The notes under the pieces: generated by a model | Database searches by the model: none | What the model saw: only the letters and a program-made list of their open reading frames with translations | Told to the model about the DNA's origin: nothing | Part shown: in pieces, positions 11,126 through 22,294 of the stretch | Numbering within the stretch: the stretch's first letter is position 1 | Layout of the letters: the number at the start of each line of letters is the position of its first letter | Made by a program: the position numbers and the translations under genes | NCBI RefSeq assembly: GCF_905404315.1 | Contig: NC_066310.1 | Span: forward strand, 3,100,001 to 3,164,000 | Length of the DNA stretch: 64,000 nt | DNA from: Leptidea sinapis | Taxonomy: Eukaryota; Arthropoda; Insecta; Lepidoptera; Pieridae | Direction: 5' to 3'

Positions 11126-11512
11126 GATGCCATTAAGCATCGAATAGTTACCGTAATAAAAAAGTTATTGTTATTACCTAGTGCGGTATCAGTTGGAGCG
11201 CAACAGAGACGAATCCTTAGCCTAAACTTAACATCTTATGTTGTTACGTTCTCGTCACATTGATGATGTGACGAGTTCAATAGTAGTCATTTCACTTTTT
11301 GTCATAAAAAAAAATAAATTTAATGCTTACATTCTAATCATTATCAAAAAATTTTAGAAACCTTTTAATATAGATGTATAATTTACGAATATTTAATAAC
11401 AGTAACTTGAGATAGGTATTTAATTAATTCTAATGGTCATATTATATCAGATAATATTATTGAAATGTTTCAGTGAATTTCAATTGAACGTGTAATAAGC
11501 AATATTGTTTAA

Positions 11513-12446
11513 GGTGCGTACAGACTGGTGAAATGTAACATGAAATGTAACATTTTACCTTTCATTGTATGTTCGCTACAAGCATTCACTACGAACCTTA
11601 CTACGAAGCCATTCAGCCGCGCACGCGCCCCTCTGTGTTCGTTCTAAAAACCGACAAATCATTGGTCGATCCGCGCGCGTCTTGTTATGCTCGTTTCGCG
11701 CGCACACGACGTCCAAACTAGGAGATATTGTTACACAATGTGATAGGCCAGGTATTCACCAAAGAGGAGAGGAGTGGAGATAAGCAGCGAAGCTGTCAGG
11801 TTATTTCCACTACAGCGGAGAGGATATGTGAAATGTGCTTATAACAACGCTTTCGAAAGGGGCGCTTGGCTTGATCGCTCGACGCGGCACAGAATTCTAT
11901 AGACAAATGAGAAATCTCCTCTCCTTTCCGCTTGTTCCATTTCCACCGAAGCTAAGCGGATAGGAGATGTGAAAATAACGAAATCTGATTGGTTATCAAA
12001 AATACATCTCCTCTCTTCTCGCTTTACAGGCGTTCCCAATATACTATCAACAGATAGAGATAAATGACTACCTTCTACTGTCAGTAATTAGCTGTCAATA
12101 ATCTGAAGCTGTCCCAATATACCCGATAAGTCATTCTTATCGCCTTATATTGGGACGCGTGAATTGCAATTTCCATACAAATCGCTATATCGCTGGTAAG
12201 CAATACGTCGTCCCATTGGCAGACAACGTGCACGGATAAGGTGAGCTACCGTCGATAAGTTTATTGGGACAGAAAAGTCAACGATAGTTAAGATTTTTAT
12301 CTCAAGTAAGAGATAGACTGAATATTGGTAACGGCCGTAAGTGGATACCGGGCCTAACCTTTCATGTTACATTGCAGCAATGTGTTCGGCGAACACTTTC
12401 ATTGCGTGGTACATTTCATGTTACATTTCACCAGTCTGTACTCACC
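11513..12446. mobile_element. TIR element, non-autonomous DNA transposon candidate (934 bp)
   Basis: Terminal inverted repeats of about 37 bp bound this unit. The left starts ggtgcgtacagactggtg at 11513. The right (12410-12446) reads the same inward with one or two changes, ending 'ccagtctgtactcacc'. No transposase frame lies inside. The interior is unusually GC/CpG-rich at 11610-11720. It contains a smaller nested TIR unit at 12109-12272. Flanks do not show a convincing TSD, so the superfamily is undecided. Confidence 0.65.
12109..12272. mobile_element. Small MITE-like unit nested in the TIR element
   Basis: A 164-bp segment begins ctgtcccaatata and ends with the near-complement ttattgggacag. 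A partial extra copy of the end motif occurs at about 12146. It has no coding content. No clear TSD is seen. Confidence 0.45.
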
Positions 12447-12499
12447 ATTAGATTCAAATATATATATTTGAAAAATATACGCATAGAATCGTAAAGTAA

Positions 12500-12695
12500 G
12501 TAAGTATTCTTAAAGTTCTCAAAGAAACAAAGGCAAAGTCTTAAGAGATTTTGTATTGATGATTGTAAGTAAGGGCGTCAGCTGGTGACCCAATTAGAAA
12601 TTAGCATTTTACAATTTAAATTCTATTTCTACATTTAATTTGATAAAGTAATAACAGAAGGAGGTTTTTAGTTTTCTTTAGAAGTTTCGTTAAAG
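12500..12695 (+). repeat. Direct repeat D, copy 1
   Basis: This stretch resembles 19575-19770 in the same orientation. Shared words include 'gtattcttaaag', 'attagcattttaca'/'attggcattttaca', 'ttaaattctatt..tacattt' and 'gaagtttcgtt'. Identity looks moderate. It is non-coding and of unknown nature: an old tandem-type duplication or an unclassified repeat. Confidence 0.45.
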
Positions 12696-12944
12696 ACAAT
12701 TAAATTTTCTGAAAGACGATCCCGAGTTCTCAATAAGCTAAAAGCTTGGGATTCAGGTATCTTCTGGTTAACTTTTATAATTAAGCACTATTTTCACAAT
12801 GTTATTGTTTGTCGGAATTACTGTTAGGTGTCTACCACTAATAAGCTTCAAAGCTCAAGTAATGAAAAAGTTACAGACATTTCTGTAACCATATATATTT
12901 TTAGACTTGAATATATGCTTATTATTATTATAATCCAAGTAATT

Positions 12945-13205
12945 TTTTTATGAAAATAAGGGACGAGACGAGCAGGACGTTCAGCTGATGGTAATTGATA
13001 CGCACTGCCCATTACAATTCAGTGCCGCTCAGGATTATTGAAAATTCCAACAATTCTGAGCGGGACTACAACTGCGCTCGTCACCTTGATATATAAGTTG
13101 TGAAGTCTCATTTGTCCACTAATTTCAGTAGCTACGGCGCCCTTCAGACCGAAACACAGTAATGCTTACACATTACTTGTTCACGGTAGAAATAGGCGCC
13201 GTCTT
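12945..13205 (-). repeat. S1 repeat (copy 3)
   Basis: Inverted copy, tail at 12945 ('tttttttatgaaaataaggg'). It keeps the 11-bp stem with a single mismatch and lacks the last 40 bases of the head. Confidence 0.85.
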
Positions 13206-13446
13206 GCGTATAAGTTGGGCACATTGATCTATTTCTTCCATCCACGGGTGGTTTTCGCAGCGGAAGAGGATGGTAGAGGCTACTCCAACCAGCCGTTCAG
13301 GAAGTCACCGAACTTCTTAACGTGGCTAAAGAGCGCCTGGTGAGCCTACGTGCTACGCTCTGTAGTTTGCCACCTCTCTTGACTCCAGCAGAACATGGGC
13401 GGCTGTTTCTTCTGTCCCAGTGTCGTCTCTATACAGCCTCTGTAAA

Positions 13447-13847
13447 GAGGCGTCGCTTCATTGTGTGTCTTCTATCGCATTTACCACGGGGAGTGTTCCA
13501 TAGAGCTATTTCACCTGATTCCTGCCGCCGAATTCCACCTTCGCACGACACGCCACAAATTAGGATATCCTTTCTACCATCTGGATGTGTATGTATATCT
13601 CCACTGTATGCTTTTCAAAGAGATTTCTTCCACGTACTATAAAGCTGTGGAATGAGATTCCTTGTGCGGTGTTTCCGGAAAAATACGACATGGGTACCTT
13701 CAAAAAAAGCATGTACACCTTCCATTATAGCTGGCAACGCTACTGTGATTCCTCTGGTATTGCAAGAGAATGTGGGCGGCGGTGATCACTTAACACAAGG
13801 TGACCTGTACGTTCGTATGTCGTCCTTTTTCCATAAAAAAAAGAAGG
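13447..13847 (+). mobile_element. LINE family G, C-terminal RT and 3' end
   Basis: In broken frames the strand reads 'VFYRIYHGECS', 'ELFHLIPAAEFHLRTTRHK' with stops between, then 'LWNE', then the family's 3' untranslated end and a 'ccataaaaaaaa' tail at about 13840. It is a 5'-truncated, inactive copy. The 240 bases before it (13206-13446) are unassigned. Confidence 0.75.
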
Positions 13848-14059
13848 GGCCTGTCTGTGACTCCTATCGATATTTTCTTTGAAAAATTATATTATGTGAT
13901 AGTCCTTCAGATTTTGATATTTTATTGTGCTTATTGCAACAGTTTCCATTCTTTGGGTAAGGAAAGAAATCAAAAAAGTTCAGTTGCCCCACGTTATTTA
14001 TGGATGCCTCCTTATAGGTTCACCTTTCAATCTAACATACATCCTTGGCACCGCTGATT

Positions 14060-14345
14060 TTTTATTATTAAAATAAAGGACGAGACTTGCAGGACGTTCA
14101 GCTGATGGTAATTGATACGCCCTGTCCTTTACAATGCAGTGCCGCTCAGGATTATTGAAAAACCCAAAAATTCTGAGCGGCTCTACAACTGCGTTCGTCA
14201 CCTTGAGACATAAGTTGTCAAGTCTCATTTGCCCAGTAATTTCACTAGCTACGGCGCCCTTCAGACCGAAATACAGTCACGGCAGAAATAGGCGCCGTTG
14301 TGGTGCCCATAATTTAGCCGGCATCCAGTGCAAAGGAGCCTGCCG
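14060..14345 (-). repeat. S1 repeat (copy 4)
   Basis: Inverted copy with an internal deletion removing part of the cagtaatg stem near 14275. Just downstream (14380-14425) two related GC/AT palindromic words occur: 'cggcctacgtacgcc' and 'cggcctatatacgccgg'. The remaining sequence to 14685 is AT-rich spacer. Confidence 0.8.
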
Positions 14346-14684
14346 CTGGTATGTTCTAACTGGTGAGATTAACGACCCGGCCTACGTACGCCATTATATT
14401 ATATATATACGGCCTATATACGCCGGCATTTAGAATGAAATGAAACTACTAAAATACATTAAACATGTCTCTTAATAAATGGCAAAGAAATATAACGTCT
14501 TGAAGCTATAAATATTAACTTACGAAACTCAAGAAATATTATTTTTGACTTAAAACGGAGCTATATTTCACTGAAATTGCGATTGCATTCGTGGAGCTCT
14601 TGAGCCATCTGTAATTTTAAAAAGATTTACAAAAATACAATTTTATTACGCCTTAGAGTATTAATACAAAAGTTATATAATAGC

Positions 14685-15025
14685 TTTAAGGGTAAATGTA
14701 TACACTTTTATAATAAAATCCCAGCCACTGTTCAGCCATTATCTATAAATAAATTTAAATGTTTTATTAGAAAATGGCTCCGTCATAAATCCTAGTACTC
14801 CATAGCTGAATATCTAAGTGATCAGAGAAGTGATGATTTAATTCAATAATGTATATTTCATTGAAAAGTGCGCAAAAAAGAATGCTGGGAGAGTTTCTTG
14901 CGCCTCTTCTTCTCTCTCAGAGCGCCATTTGTTTCCGAAGCGGTAGTAGTGTCTAGTATATTAGAAATGACATCAAAAAGAATTCTAAGGTAATCAATTT
15001 TGAGAAAATAAATGCCTTTTATGAA
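14685..15025 (+). mobile_element. LINE family F1, 3' end
   Basis: It carries the last 35 or so codons of the RT ORF ('..SFKGKCIHFYNKIP..' in related copies), the 'gcgcaaaaaagaatgctggg' and 'ctctcagagcgccatttg' blocks, and a terminal 'gagaaaataaatgcctttta'. Colinear with 31985-32395. Confidence 0.8.
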
Positions 15026-15109
15026 ATATTGGTAATGGTTTCATATGTTCTTAGTAATATCACAGAGTAGAGATGGATACTTAGGTATTATTATTAATTA
15101 ATAGCTGAC

Positions 15110-15695
15110 CCACCAGACGCTGTTCTGTCAATAGAAAAAAAATGATATAAGTATTCGGGAATAATGTAGTCTAAAGCCATCGGAAATATGAAATCAAAGG
15201 TAATGAGTTAAAAATTAATCAAAAACTTATTTCTGAATAATTTTATAATATGTAGTAATAAAAACTGAAATGGTATAATTTCTTATTTGTGTAAATAGCT
15301 TTTACATTACCTCTTTATTATTGCCAATTTTTTGAAGTATTAAATTGGATATGATATGTTATTCTTAGAGATAGACATATGCCATCGCGGACTTTTCTGG
15401 AGATCTATATAAGATACACAAATCCAGAATACATTGTATTGTTATATCTCAAAGGGACAGCGTTTTTCGATGAATGCTCCCAGACGGCTTATTTTTTCCG
15501 ACAGCTGCAACAAATATCATTAATGTATACAAAAATGTTTATAGAAACTTAACCAATTATATACTAAAAACTTTCTCAAAAACCAAGCTATCCATTGGTG
15601 AAAACAGCATGAAAATCAGTGCAGTAGTTTTTGAATTAATCGCAAATAGACACACAGACAGACGCGGTGGAGTACTTTGTTTTACAATATTTAAT
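15110..15695 (+). repeat. Dispersed lepidopteran repeat beginning 'agctgaccc'
   Basis: It starts 'agctgacccaccagacgctg' and ends with 'aatagacacacagacagacg', words I associate with a common lepidopteran dispersed repeat of unsettled class. A related start ('ctagctgacccagcaaacg') occurs inside both 3.2-kb units at 51178 and 54754. No intact ORF. Confidence 0.5.
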
Positions 15696-15784
15696 ATTGT
15701 GGAAAGTAGAACTTTAATCTGTAAATATATAATGCCCCCTATGTGTACTCCAACGCACACCGTAATTAGGCCCATAGTCATCTT

Positions 15785-16085
15785 TAATGGGGTGAGAGAC
15801 TCCTTTGCACAGGATGCCGGCTATATTATGGGTACCACAACGGCGCCTATTACTGCCGTGAAGCAGTAATGTGTAAGCATTACTGTGTTTCGGTCTGAAG
15901 GGCGCCGTAGCTAGTGAAATTACTGGGCAAATGAGACCAAGGCGACGAGCGCAATTGTAGTGCCGATCAGAATTTTTGGGATTTCCAAGAATTCTGAGCG
16001 GCACTACATTGCCATTAGCAGGGCGTATCAATTACCATCATCAGAACTTCCTGCTCATCTCGTCCTTTATTGTCATAAAAAATGA
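15785..16085 (+). repeat. S1 repeat (copy 5)
   Basis: Sense copy with head at 15785 and tail 'tattgtcataaaaaa' at about 16080. The segment corresponding to 'aacatcttatgtct' is deleted. The 11-bp stem is present with one mismatch. Bases 16086-16365 are spacer with nothing recognised. Confidence 0.85.
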
Positions 16086-16364
16086 TGAAGAGATTTGGGC
16101 AAACGGAGTTCTTATTTGTATCTAATTCACTTCCTCAAATATGTCCTATATCGACACCTCCTACAGGACAACCTTTCAGGTTTTAAGGCACTCCGCTCTA
16201 ACTGTGGCCTCACACTCCAGTAGGATGTGTTTATGATAGATGATGCTCATTCTGCAAAATTTGTTATCAGACTGAGATTGTGATCGGCTAACTAGAGCAG
16301 GCAGTAGTTAACATTAATTGTTAAAAGAAATGTCAAAAACGTAAAACGGCCTCTAGCTATAGTT

Positions 16365-16890
16365 TTGTAGCCAAATGCCAAAAATTCGGATCCCTTATAG
16401 ATTCGTCATGACTGTCTGTCTGTCCGTCCGTATGTCAGAACTATACTGTTGAAACTTTGGTTTAAATAGATGTATTCTATGACCCGCTTTAAGATTTTCA
16501 CAGAAAAATATAAAAAAACAGTAAATTTTGCGGGGTTCCCCATACTTAGAACTGAAACTCAAAATTTCAATGGATAGGTCTTCAAAAATGATATTGAGGG
16601 TTCTAATATCATTTTTTTCTAAAGTGAATAGTTTGTGCGAGAGACACTTCCAAAGTGGTAAAATGTGTCCCCCCCATTAAATTCTAAAATAAGAGAATGA
16701 TAAAACTAAAACAAAGTATATTTACTACGCAGACTTCCACCGAAAATTGGTTCGAACGAGATCTAGTAAGTAGTTTTTTTTAATACGTCATAAATCGTTA
16801 ACCTATAGTAAGAACTTTTATATTATGTTACTTGTTGCTACGGAACCCTTCATGGGCGACACCGACTCACACACGGCCACTTTTTTATAG
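16365..16890 (+). repeat. Long lepidopteran dispersed repeat ('tgtctgtctgtccgtccg' type)
   Basis: A 520-bp non-coding block with the landmarks 'gattcgtcatgactgtctg', 'ggttccccatacttagaact', 'gagacacttccaaagtgg', 'tccaccgaaaattgg' and the end 'acggaacccttcatgggcg'. I recognise this as a repeat found across Lepidoptera, but its class is not evident from sequence. Nothing is seen in 16891-17257. Confidence 0.55.
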
Positions 16891-17257
16891 TTTAGATCGC
16901 AATTATTCATTTCACGTGTCAAATTATAGTATCAATTGAAAAAGGGACAAAAGGGTTTCCCTTACAGGCCTGTCCCATTATTTTCTACAACCTCTTGTCC
17001 CTTTCACATCAGGTTACATCAAACGACCAGTCTCACTATGTGGAATATTCTAATAATTATTGACTTTTGTAGATCTTACTGTTTGCGTGGAACACTCTTC
17101 AAAATCTTATTGCTGGCGAATATTGTCTGTACGAACAGCATTATTGAAACGTAATCCTCGTTAGAAGTATTGAGACCGCTATGTTAGCTTATAACGGAGA
17201 TAGTATTAAATTCACTGTGTTGCCCGATAACGATTTCATGAAATAGAATATATTTTT

Positions 17258-17615
17258 GCCTCATCATCATCAGCTGGAAGACGTCCACTGCTGAACAAAG
17301 GCCTCCCCCAAAGATTTCCATGACGATCAGTCCTGCGCTGCCGTCATCCAATGTTTTCTGGCGATTTTGACCAGATCGTTAGTCCATCTTTTGGGGGGCC
17401 TACCAACATTGCGTCTTCCGGTACGTGGCCGCCATTCGAGGACTTTACTTCCCCAATGGCCAGTTGACCGACGAACTATGTGCTCTGCCCACTGCCGCTT
17501 CAGTTTCGCAACCATTTGGGCTATGTCGGTATCTTTGGTTCTCCTACGGATCTCCTCATTTCTGATTCGAACTCGCAGGGAAACTCCGAGCATAGCCCTC
17601 AGCTCAAAAGGATTG
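17258..17615 (-). mobile_element. RTE-type LINE, C-terminal end of ORF and 3' end
   Basis: The minus strand is open over 88 codons (17327-17593). It contains 'RIRNEEIRRRTKDTDIAQ', 'VLEWRPRTGRR', 'GRPPKRWTNDLV' and 'AAQD', the conserved C-terminus of lepidopteran RTE-like elements. The 3' end is the (atg/atc) repeat near 17265. It is 5'-truncated and lacks the whole RT domain. Confidence 0.8.
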
Positions 17616-17799
17616 AGTTAGTTATGGCAAAAATATTGAAAATATACTAACATAAAAATGCTGAAACGCATTGTTTTTAATTTATGCCCAATACATTGAA
17701 TTCTAGTCGCACGTTTTTATTTTCGAAAAACATAAATTTTCTAAATAACAATAATTTATAAAATTACGTGCTGCTTCCCTTTACTTAATTTATTAAGTA

Positions 17800-17960
17800 C
17801 TTACTGGGGAAATGTGATTTAACATATTTTGTCTCATGGTGACGAGCGCAATTGTAGTGCCGCTCAGAATTTTCGGGTTTTTCAAGAATCCTGAGCGGCA
17901 CTGCATTATAATGGACAGGGCGTACCAATTACCATCAGCTGAACGTCATCATATCATAGA
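17800..17960 (+). repeat. S1 repeat (copy 6), 5'-truncated
   Basis: Only the second half is present: from 'ttactggggaaatg' through the intact 11-bp stem (about 17858-17900) to 'accatcagctgaacgtc'. The tail is missing. Nothing recognised in 17961-18424 except the upstream part of the S2 repeat. Confidence 0.8.
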
Positions 17961-18329
17961 AAATACATAATAAATAAATTACCTTAACCCTGTTCCAAAA
18001 GTCCTTTTAATGGATGCTTCAGTATGTTCGAAATTTTAACAATCTAGACTCCAAAATACCAAGATACGGTTTTATACGTATAGATTGAGAGTATCCACCT
18101 GAATTAAATATGCAAAAATGTAATTTCCGATTGGAATCATGATTTTATTTCACGTACAAATGACCGGATATGACACTAATACGTAAAACAGATATCAGCT
18201 TCTATATCCCAATCACCTTCCAGGTGAGACATAATTAAAAAAATTGAAACGAAATGACAATCTAAATAGAAACAGATAAAACGAGACCATAGAAAACCAG
18301 CTATACACAAATAAAACTAACTGAAAACA

Positions 18330-18560
18330 CGCAAATATTAGGGTTGAGCAGGTTATCAACTGTAAAGTAGATCGTGTAGATGAAGCCACAACCTCACAGT
18401 TGAACAAAGCATACAAGATTTTATAAACGATAAATCACTTCGAACGGTTGGCTGAGCTGGAAAGAGCGCTCGCACGGAACGCGAGATGTCGCGGGTTCGA
18501 GTACCGCTTCATAAAATTTTGTTTTCAGTTTTATTTGTTGAATTAATCCCAGAAGTGAGG
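18330..18560 (+). repeat. S2 repeat with tRNA-like core, copy 1
   Basis: A tRNA-like core (18437-18512) has a D arm, a 5-bp anticodon stem ctcgc/gcgag and a B box (gggttcgagta). It is preceded by 'gagcaggttatcaactg' and followed by a T-rich stretch and 'atcccagaagtgag'. Related copies form an inverted pair at 29715-30100. The anticodon loop lacks the usual T33, so it is not a functional tRNA gene. Confidence 0.65.
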
Positions 18561-18739
18561 GTTATCACTTTAAATATAATAACAAATACTTTAAACCAGC
18601 TATAGTTAAATTATAATTAATTAATTAATTATTATAATTAATAATAAATTAATTAATATACATGTAGATCCGGGTACTCATAATTAATGAAATATTATAT
18701 CATTTAGTGACAAACCCTGACTTCTCATGACCATAAACG

Positions 18740-18975
18740 ACGATACAGGAAGTCGTGGTTAGCGATCCTACCTACTAAGCTAGAGGTCCCGGGTTCGAAT
18801 CCCGGTAGGTGCAAGCATTTATATGATGAATATGGATGTTTGTTTCCGAGTCTTGGATGTTTATATGTATGTTTAAGTAAGTATATTGTATTAAATATAT
18901 CGGTGTCTTGCAACCCATAACACAGGCTATGCCTTATTTTGCCGCAAGATAATTTGTGTAAGTCTGTCAATATTA
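18740..18975 (+). repeat. tRNA-derived SINE (SINE-L), copy 2
   Basis: Same family as 10845-11125. It has a tRNA-like head with a canonical B box near 18793, then 'gatgaatatggatgtttg', 'acccataacacaggct' and a 3' end running into (att)n at about 18980. The head's first bases are degraded. A perfect AT palindromic stretch (ttaattaatt..) lies just upstream at 18610-18660. Confidence 0.8.
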
Positions 18976-19074
18976 TTATTATTATTATAAATAATGATAA
19001 GTTCCTGACAGCACTATACCACGTGAATTATCTTGTACTTATTATGAATTCATAAGTATAATTAGGATATTGTA

Positions 19075-19385
19075 CCAGTGGGAGGCTCCTTTGCACAGAA
19101 GCCGGCTAGATTATGGGTACCACAACGGCGCCTATTTCTGTCGTGAAGCAGTATGTGTAAACATTACTGTGTTTCGGTCTGAAGGGCGCCGTAGCTAGTG
19201 AAATTACTAGGCAAATGAGAATTAACATCTTATGTCTCAAGGTGACGAGCGCAATTGTAGTACCGCTCAGAATTTTTGTGTTTTTCAAGATTCATGAGCG
19301 GCGCTGCATTGAAATGGACAGGGCGTATCAATTACCATCAGCTGAACGTCCTGCTCATCTCGTCCCTTATTTTCATAAAAAACAA
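19075..19385 (+). repeat. S1 repeat (copy 7)
   Basis: Near-complete sense copy: head 'gggaggctcctttgcacag' at 19080, tail 'cttattttcataaaaaa' at 19380. The 11-bp stem has one mismatch. Confidence 0.88.
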
Positions 19386-19574
19386 ATATATCGAAAATCC
19401 GAAACTAACACACAATTATATATACTTACACAATTATTTTTGTTTAAACGATGGCATTATACTGAATTATAATGTAATACTTCTATTACACTTAAGAAAG
19501 AAATAAATAACATAATACACATTCAGATATTTCCTTTGTGAATATTTCTTCCAAATAAACGGACAGAAAAAAAA

Positions 19575-19770
19575 AACCGGTATTCTTAAAGTAAAATCTT
19601 CAAAGGAAATTCTAAAGACATTTTGTTTCGTAAATTTGGAAAAGGCCTCTGACTCAATTGGGAATTGGCATTTTACAAATTAAATTCTATTCATACATTT
19701 CATTTGATATCAAAAGTAATTAGAGAAGGTGGCTGTAGGTTTTCCTTGGAAGTTTCGTTTCTACAAAGGC
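19575..19770 (+). repeat. Direct repeat D, copy 2
   Basis: Partner of 12500-12695 in the same orientation about 7 kb away. Non-coding. Neighbouring stretches 19386-19574 and 19771-19980 hold nothing I recognise. Confidence 0.45.
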
Positions 19771-19984
19771 TCAACAATGTCTCTTTTGTATTTACTTATC
19801 CTTTTGTAACTGTGACCGTATTTGAAGGTGTTTCGGTTTTAAAAGGTATTTATATATATTTATGTATAACATGTATAAAATAGATTTAATGATTGTCTAT
19901 ATGTTTCGTAATCAAGAACGTAGAGCCAAAAAGCGAGTACGAAGATGATTCGGTATTCGTATGAAATCAGCTTGCGGTGCGGGT

Positions 19985-20310
19985 TAGTTAGTTAGTTAGT
20001 TTAGCTGGGCTGATTACACACTTAGACTCTTGAGCGGGTTTTAAAGTTTCTGCAGACACCTGGAAGCTATGCTGGTGATTGGAGTATTTGTGCCCGTTGT
20101 TCGGCCTCACTGCTGCACTCCATAAGCACGTGTTCTGGCGTTTCTTCTGCCTCCATGCATCCTCTGCACAAGGGGCTGTCTGTTACACCTATGATAGACA
20201 GATGCTTGTTCAAGGGACAGTGACCGGTGACTACACCTACAATTGTGCGTATATTGTTCCTGTGTAGTCTTATCAGGTTGCGGGCGAACCTCTTTGGAGG
20301 CACCGGAACT
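19985..20310 (-). mobile_element. LINE-H, RNase-H/zinc-motif C-terminus and 3' end
   Basis: The minus strand is open from 20303 to 20067. It encodes the end of a LINE ORF2 of the type carrying RNase H followed by a C-C-H-C motif: 'RLHRNNIRTIVGVVTGHCPL', then 'DSPLCRGCMEAEETPEHVLM.C'. A short 3' untranslated region ends in a four-fold tta/gtta repeat at 19985-20002 (aact on the element strand), the simple-repeat tail typical of I/LOA/R1-group elements. It is 5'-truncated. The exact clade is not determinable from this fragment. Confidence 0.75.
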
Positions 20311-20734
20311 CGTTTACGTAAAACTAAGTTTTATTAAACTCAGTTTAAGGTATCATTGGTGAAATCGGAGATTAGAGAACAATCCGAAACGCGAGCAAAT
20401 TAATTCGAATCCAATTCCCGATAAATACAAATTCAACAAAAAATGTCTATATCTCTAATAAACTGTCAATAAAATAAAACATGAGTTGACAGTTCATTAC
20501 CATGATAAGCGATACATACTCTTCAACAGATCTATTGATACAAATAAAAATCTCATAAAAATCTTTACAAAGTTAACTCAAACACAGGTTGCTAAGCAAG
20601 TGATCTTATAATATTTTATTATAGCACCAGACATGTGAAGCCAAATGAATATAATAAACATTGTATTATGACTACAACCCTTCACTAATTTGACAGTAAC
20701 CCGAGTCGTTAACTTTACATCATATTGTACTTTA

Positions 20735-20896
20735 TCATAGATTGCTCTCTTTATACAATTCTATCTCTCCACAAGACAGGTCAAGTACTACTCTCAAGGT
20801 ACACACAGTTAACAGAATGTTATATTCCCTGGACACAGAGCAGACCATTCTCATTTCTCCTCGTTGCCCGTAAACAATTTTCACTTTGAACGCCAT
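20735..20896 (-). CDS. Hypothetical small ORF inside duplicated block A
   Basis: A 53-codon frame (MAFKVKIVYGQRG..) lies within an open stretch up to 21010. I do not recognise the protein. The mirrored block at 44390-44580 keeps most of the DNA but has a 4-base deletion (near 44490) and a stop upstream, so coding constraint is not shown. An AG (acceptor-like 'cattgcag', near 20913) precedes the ATG and is kept in both arms. It could be an exon of a small duplicated gene whose first exon is block C, or simply chance. Confidence 0.2.
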   Translation of the reverse strand: MAFKVKIVYGQRGEMRMVCSVSREYNILLTVCTLRVVLDLSCGEIELYKESNL

Positions 20897-21484
20897 GAGA
20901 CATGACACCCTGCAATGACCCCTACTATTTGCTCGAAATATTATTACGTTATTGTTCGCGCCATACCTTACTTCTTCTATCCATCCTTCACTCAAGAAAC
21001 AACAATTCACTTAACACACCGTCAGTCTGTCTGCGTTGACACATGGAGCAGACACCGCTAATTAGTTGTTAGCCATGTGAGTGAACATACCTACCGCACC
21101 GCGAGTGAATAACGTCGCGATAATAGGACAATACTGTATGTTCCGTGCTCCAAAATACAATCCACCAACACCGCTTGCAAGAAGAGCATAGAGGAATACC
21201 AGGTATGCTCCGCTATCACGTGGTAATTCCACACCCCCAAGGACGATACTGGTACACGATAAATACCACACATACGCTATGACTCGCTTTGATTTCAAGC
21301 TCGATGCAATTTAACTACGTGATCATATATAAGTGGTAAGCGGTAACCATATCAGATTTAAAAGAGCAATAACATGTTGTTAAGTAATATCACAAAAGCC
21401 TCACCGTTATTATGAAGCGTAACATTTTCATTGTTTTCATTTTTTTACTATTTTGCATGAATCTAGATAAGGTCAGGGATTGTA

Positions 21485-21705
21485 AATAAATACTCCGCTT
21501 ATAGGAACGAGTCTTTATTTGCCATCACTTTTATGAACTTGCACTTCGCCGGTCTGCCACTGTTCCTCTTGTCGATGGTGGTACCTTCACCAGATCACAC
21601 CGCACCGAACCCTGGTTCACTACTTCTTCTTTTCTTCCTTCTTTTCTTGACATCTCTCGTGATGTACGTGGAAGCGTTGATACGCGACACTGTGTTAAAA
21701 AAAAT
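21485..21705. other. Possible LTR-like or terminator-like segment, left arm only
   Basis: On the minus strand this 220-bp segment is purine-rich (gaaaagaaggaagaaaagaag), contains 'aataaagactcg', and begins and ends with tgt..aca-like bases. It is absent from the right arm between blocks A' and B', so it is probably a later insertion. There is no TSD, so it could be a degraded solo LTR or something else. Confidence 0.25.
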
Positions 21706-22294
21706 CTGATTTAGTTACTAAAATAAAACTATAAATTGTAATTTGAATTCTTTCATATAAATTAATTCGATTACAACTCGAAATGATTGCAAGTAGTAGG
21801 GAAAAACCCACGCGTCACCAACATTGAAAAGGGTACCTCGACATATGTCTCTTCTTTGTAACATAAACATGCACAGGCAACCTTAATTAAAGCTTGTTTC
21901 ATTTACAACAAGCCATGGGTACGATATGGATAAGATCTCTGTACTTCGCTTTATTACTTTTTAATTACTTACTAATATTACTCTCAATACAATAAGAATT
22001 AGAATTAATAAACAAAAATTCTTGTTGTTTTATCTAATATGATTTGAGTTCAACCGAACTCAATTATTATTTGTATTTCATGCCTTAACTACACAGCCAA
22101 TCATAAAATTATACACACATCCTGGTTGCCCAGGTGAAGTCGCGGGCAGTATCTATCATCACGTATAGATTTTCAAGCAGGCAATCAAATGACAATCTGC
22201 CTACAGACAAATTTTCATCAAAATCCTTCACGCCGTTATTGAAACGAAATGCAGAGTTTTTCAATATACTTAAATGTTTTTTTTTTTATTTTTG

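Noticed and set aside
11839..12039. 66-codon minus ORF inside the TIR element
   Set aside because: No similarity or codon pattern supports it, and it lies in a non-autonomous element.
13322..13642. 106-codon plus ORF (MAKERLVSL..)
   Set aside because: It joins unrelated sequence to an out-of-frame reading of the family G LINE; the real LINE frame here is the other one and is broken.
16411..16432. tgtctgtctgtccgtccg as a simple microsatellite
   Set aside because: The word is a fixed part of the longer dispersed repeat at 16365-16890, not an expanded array.
18437..18512. Functional tRNA gene
   Set aside because: The anticodon loop lacks T33, acceptor halves do not pair, and three copies carry flanking repeat sequence, so it is a SINE-like repeat.
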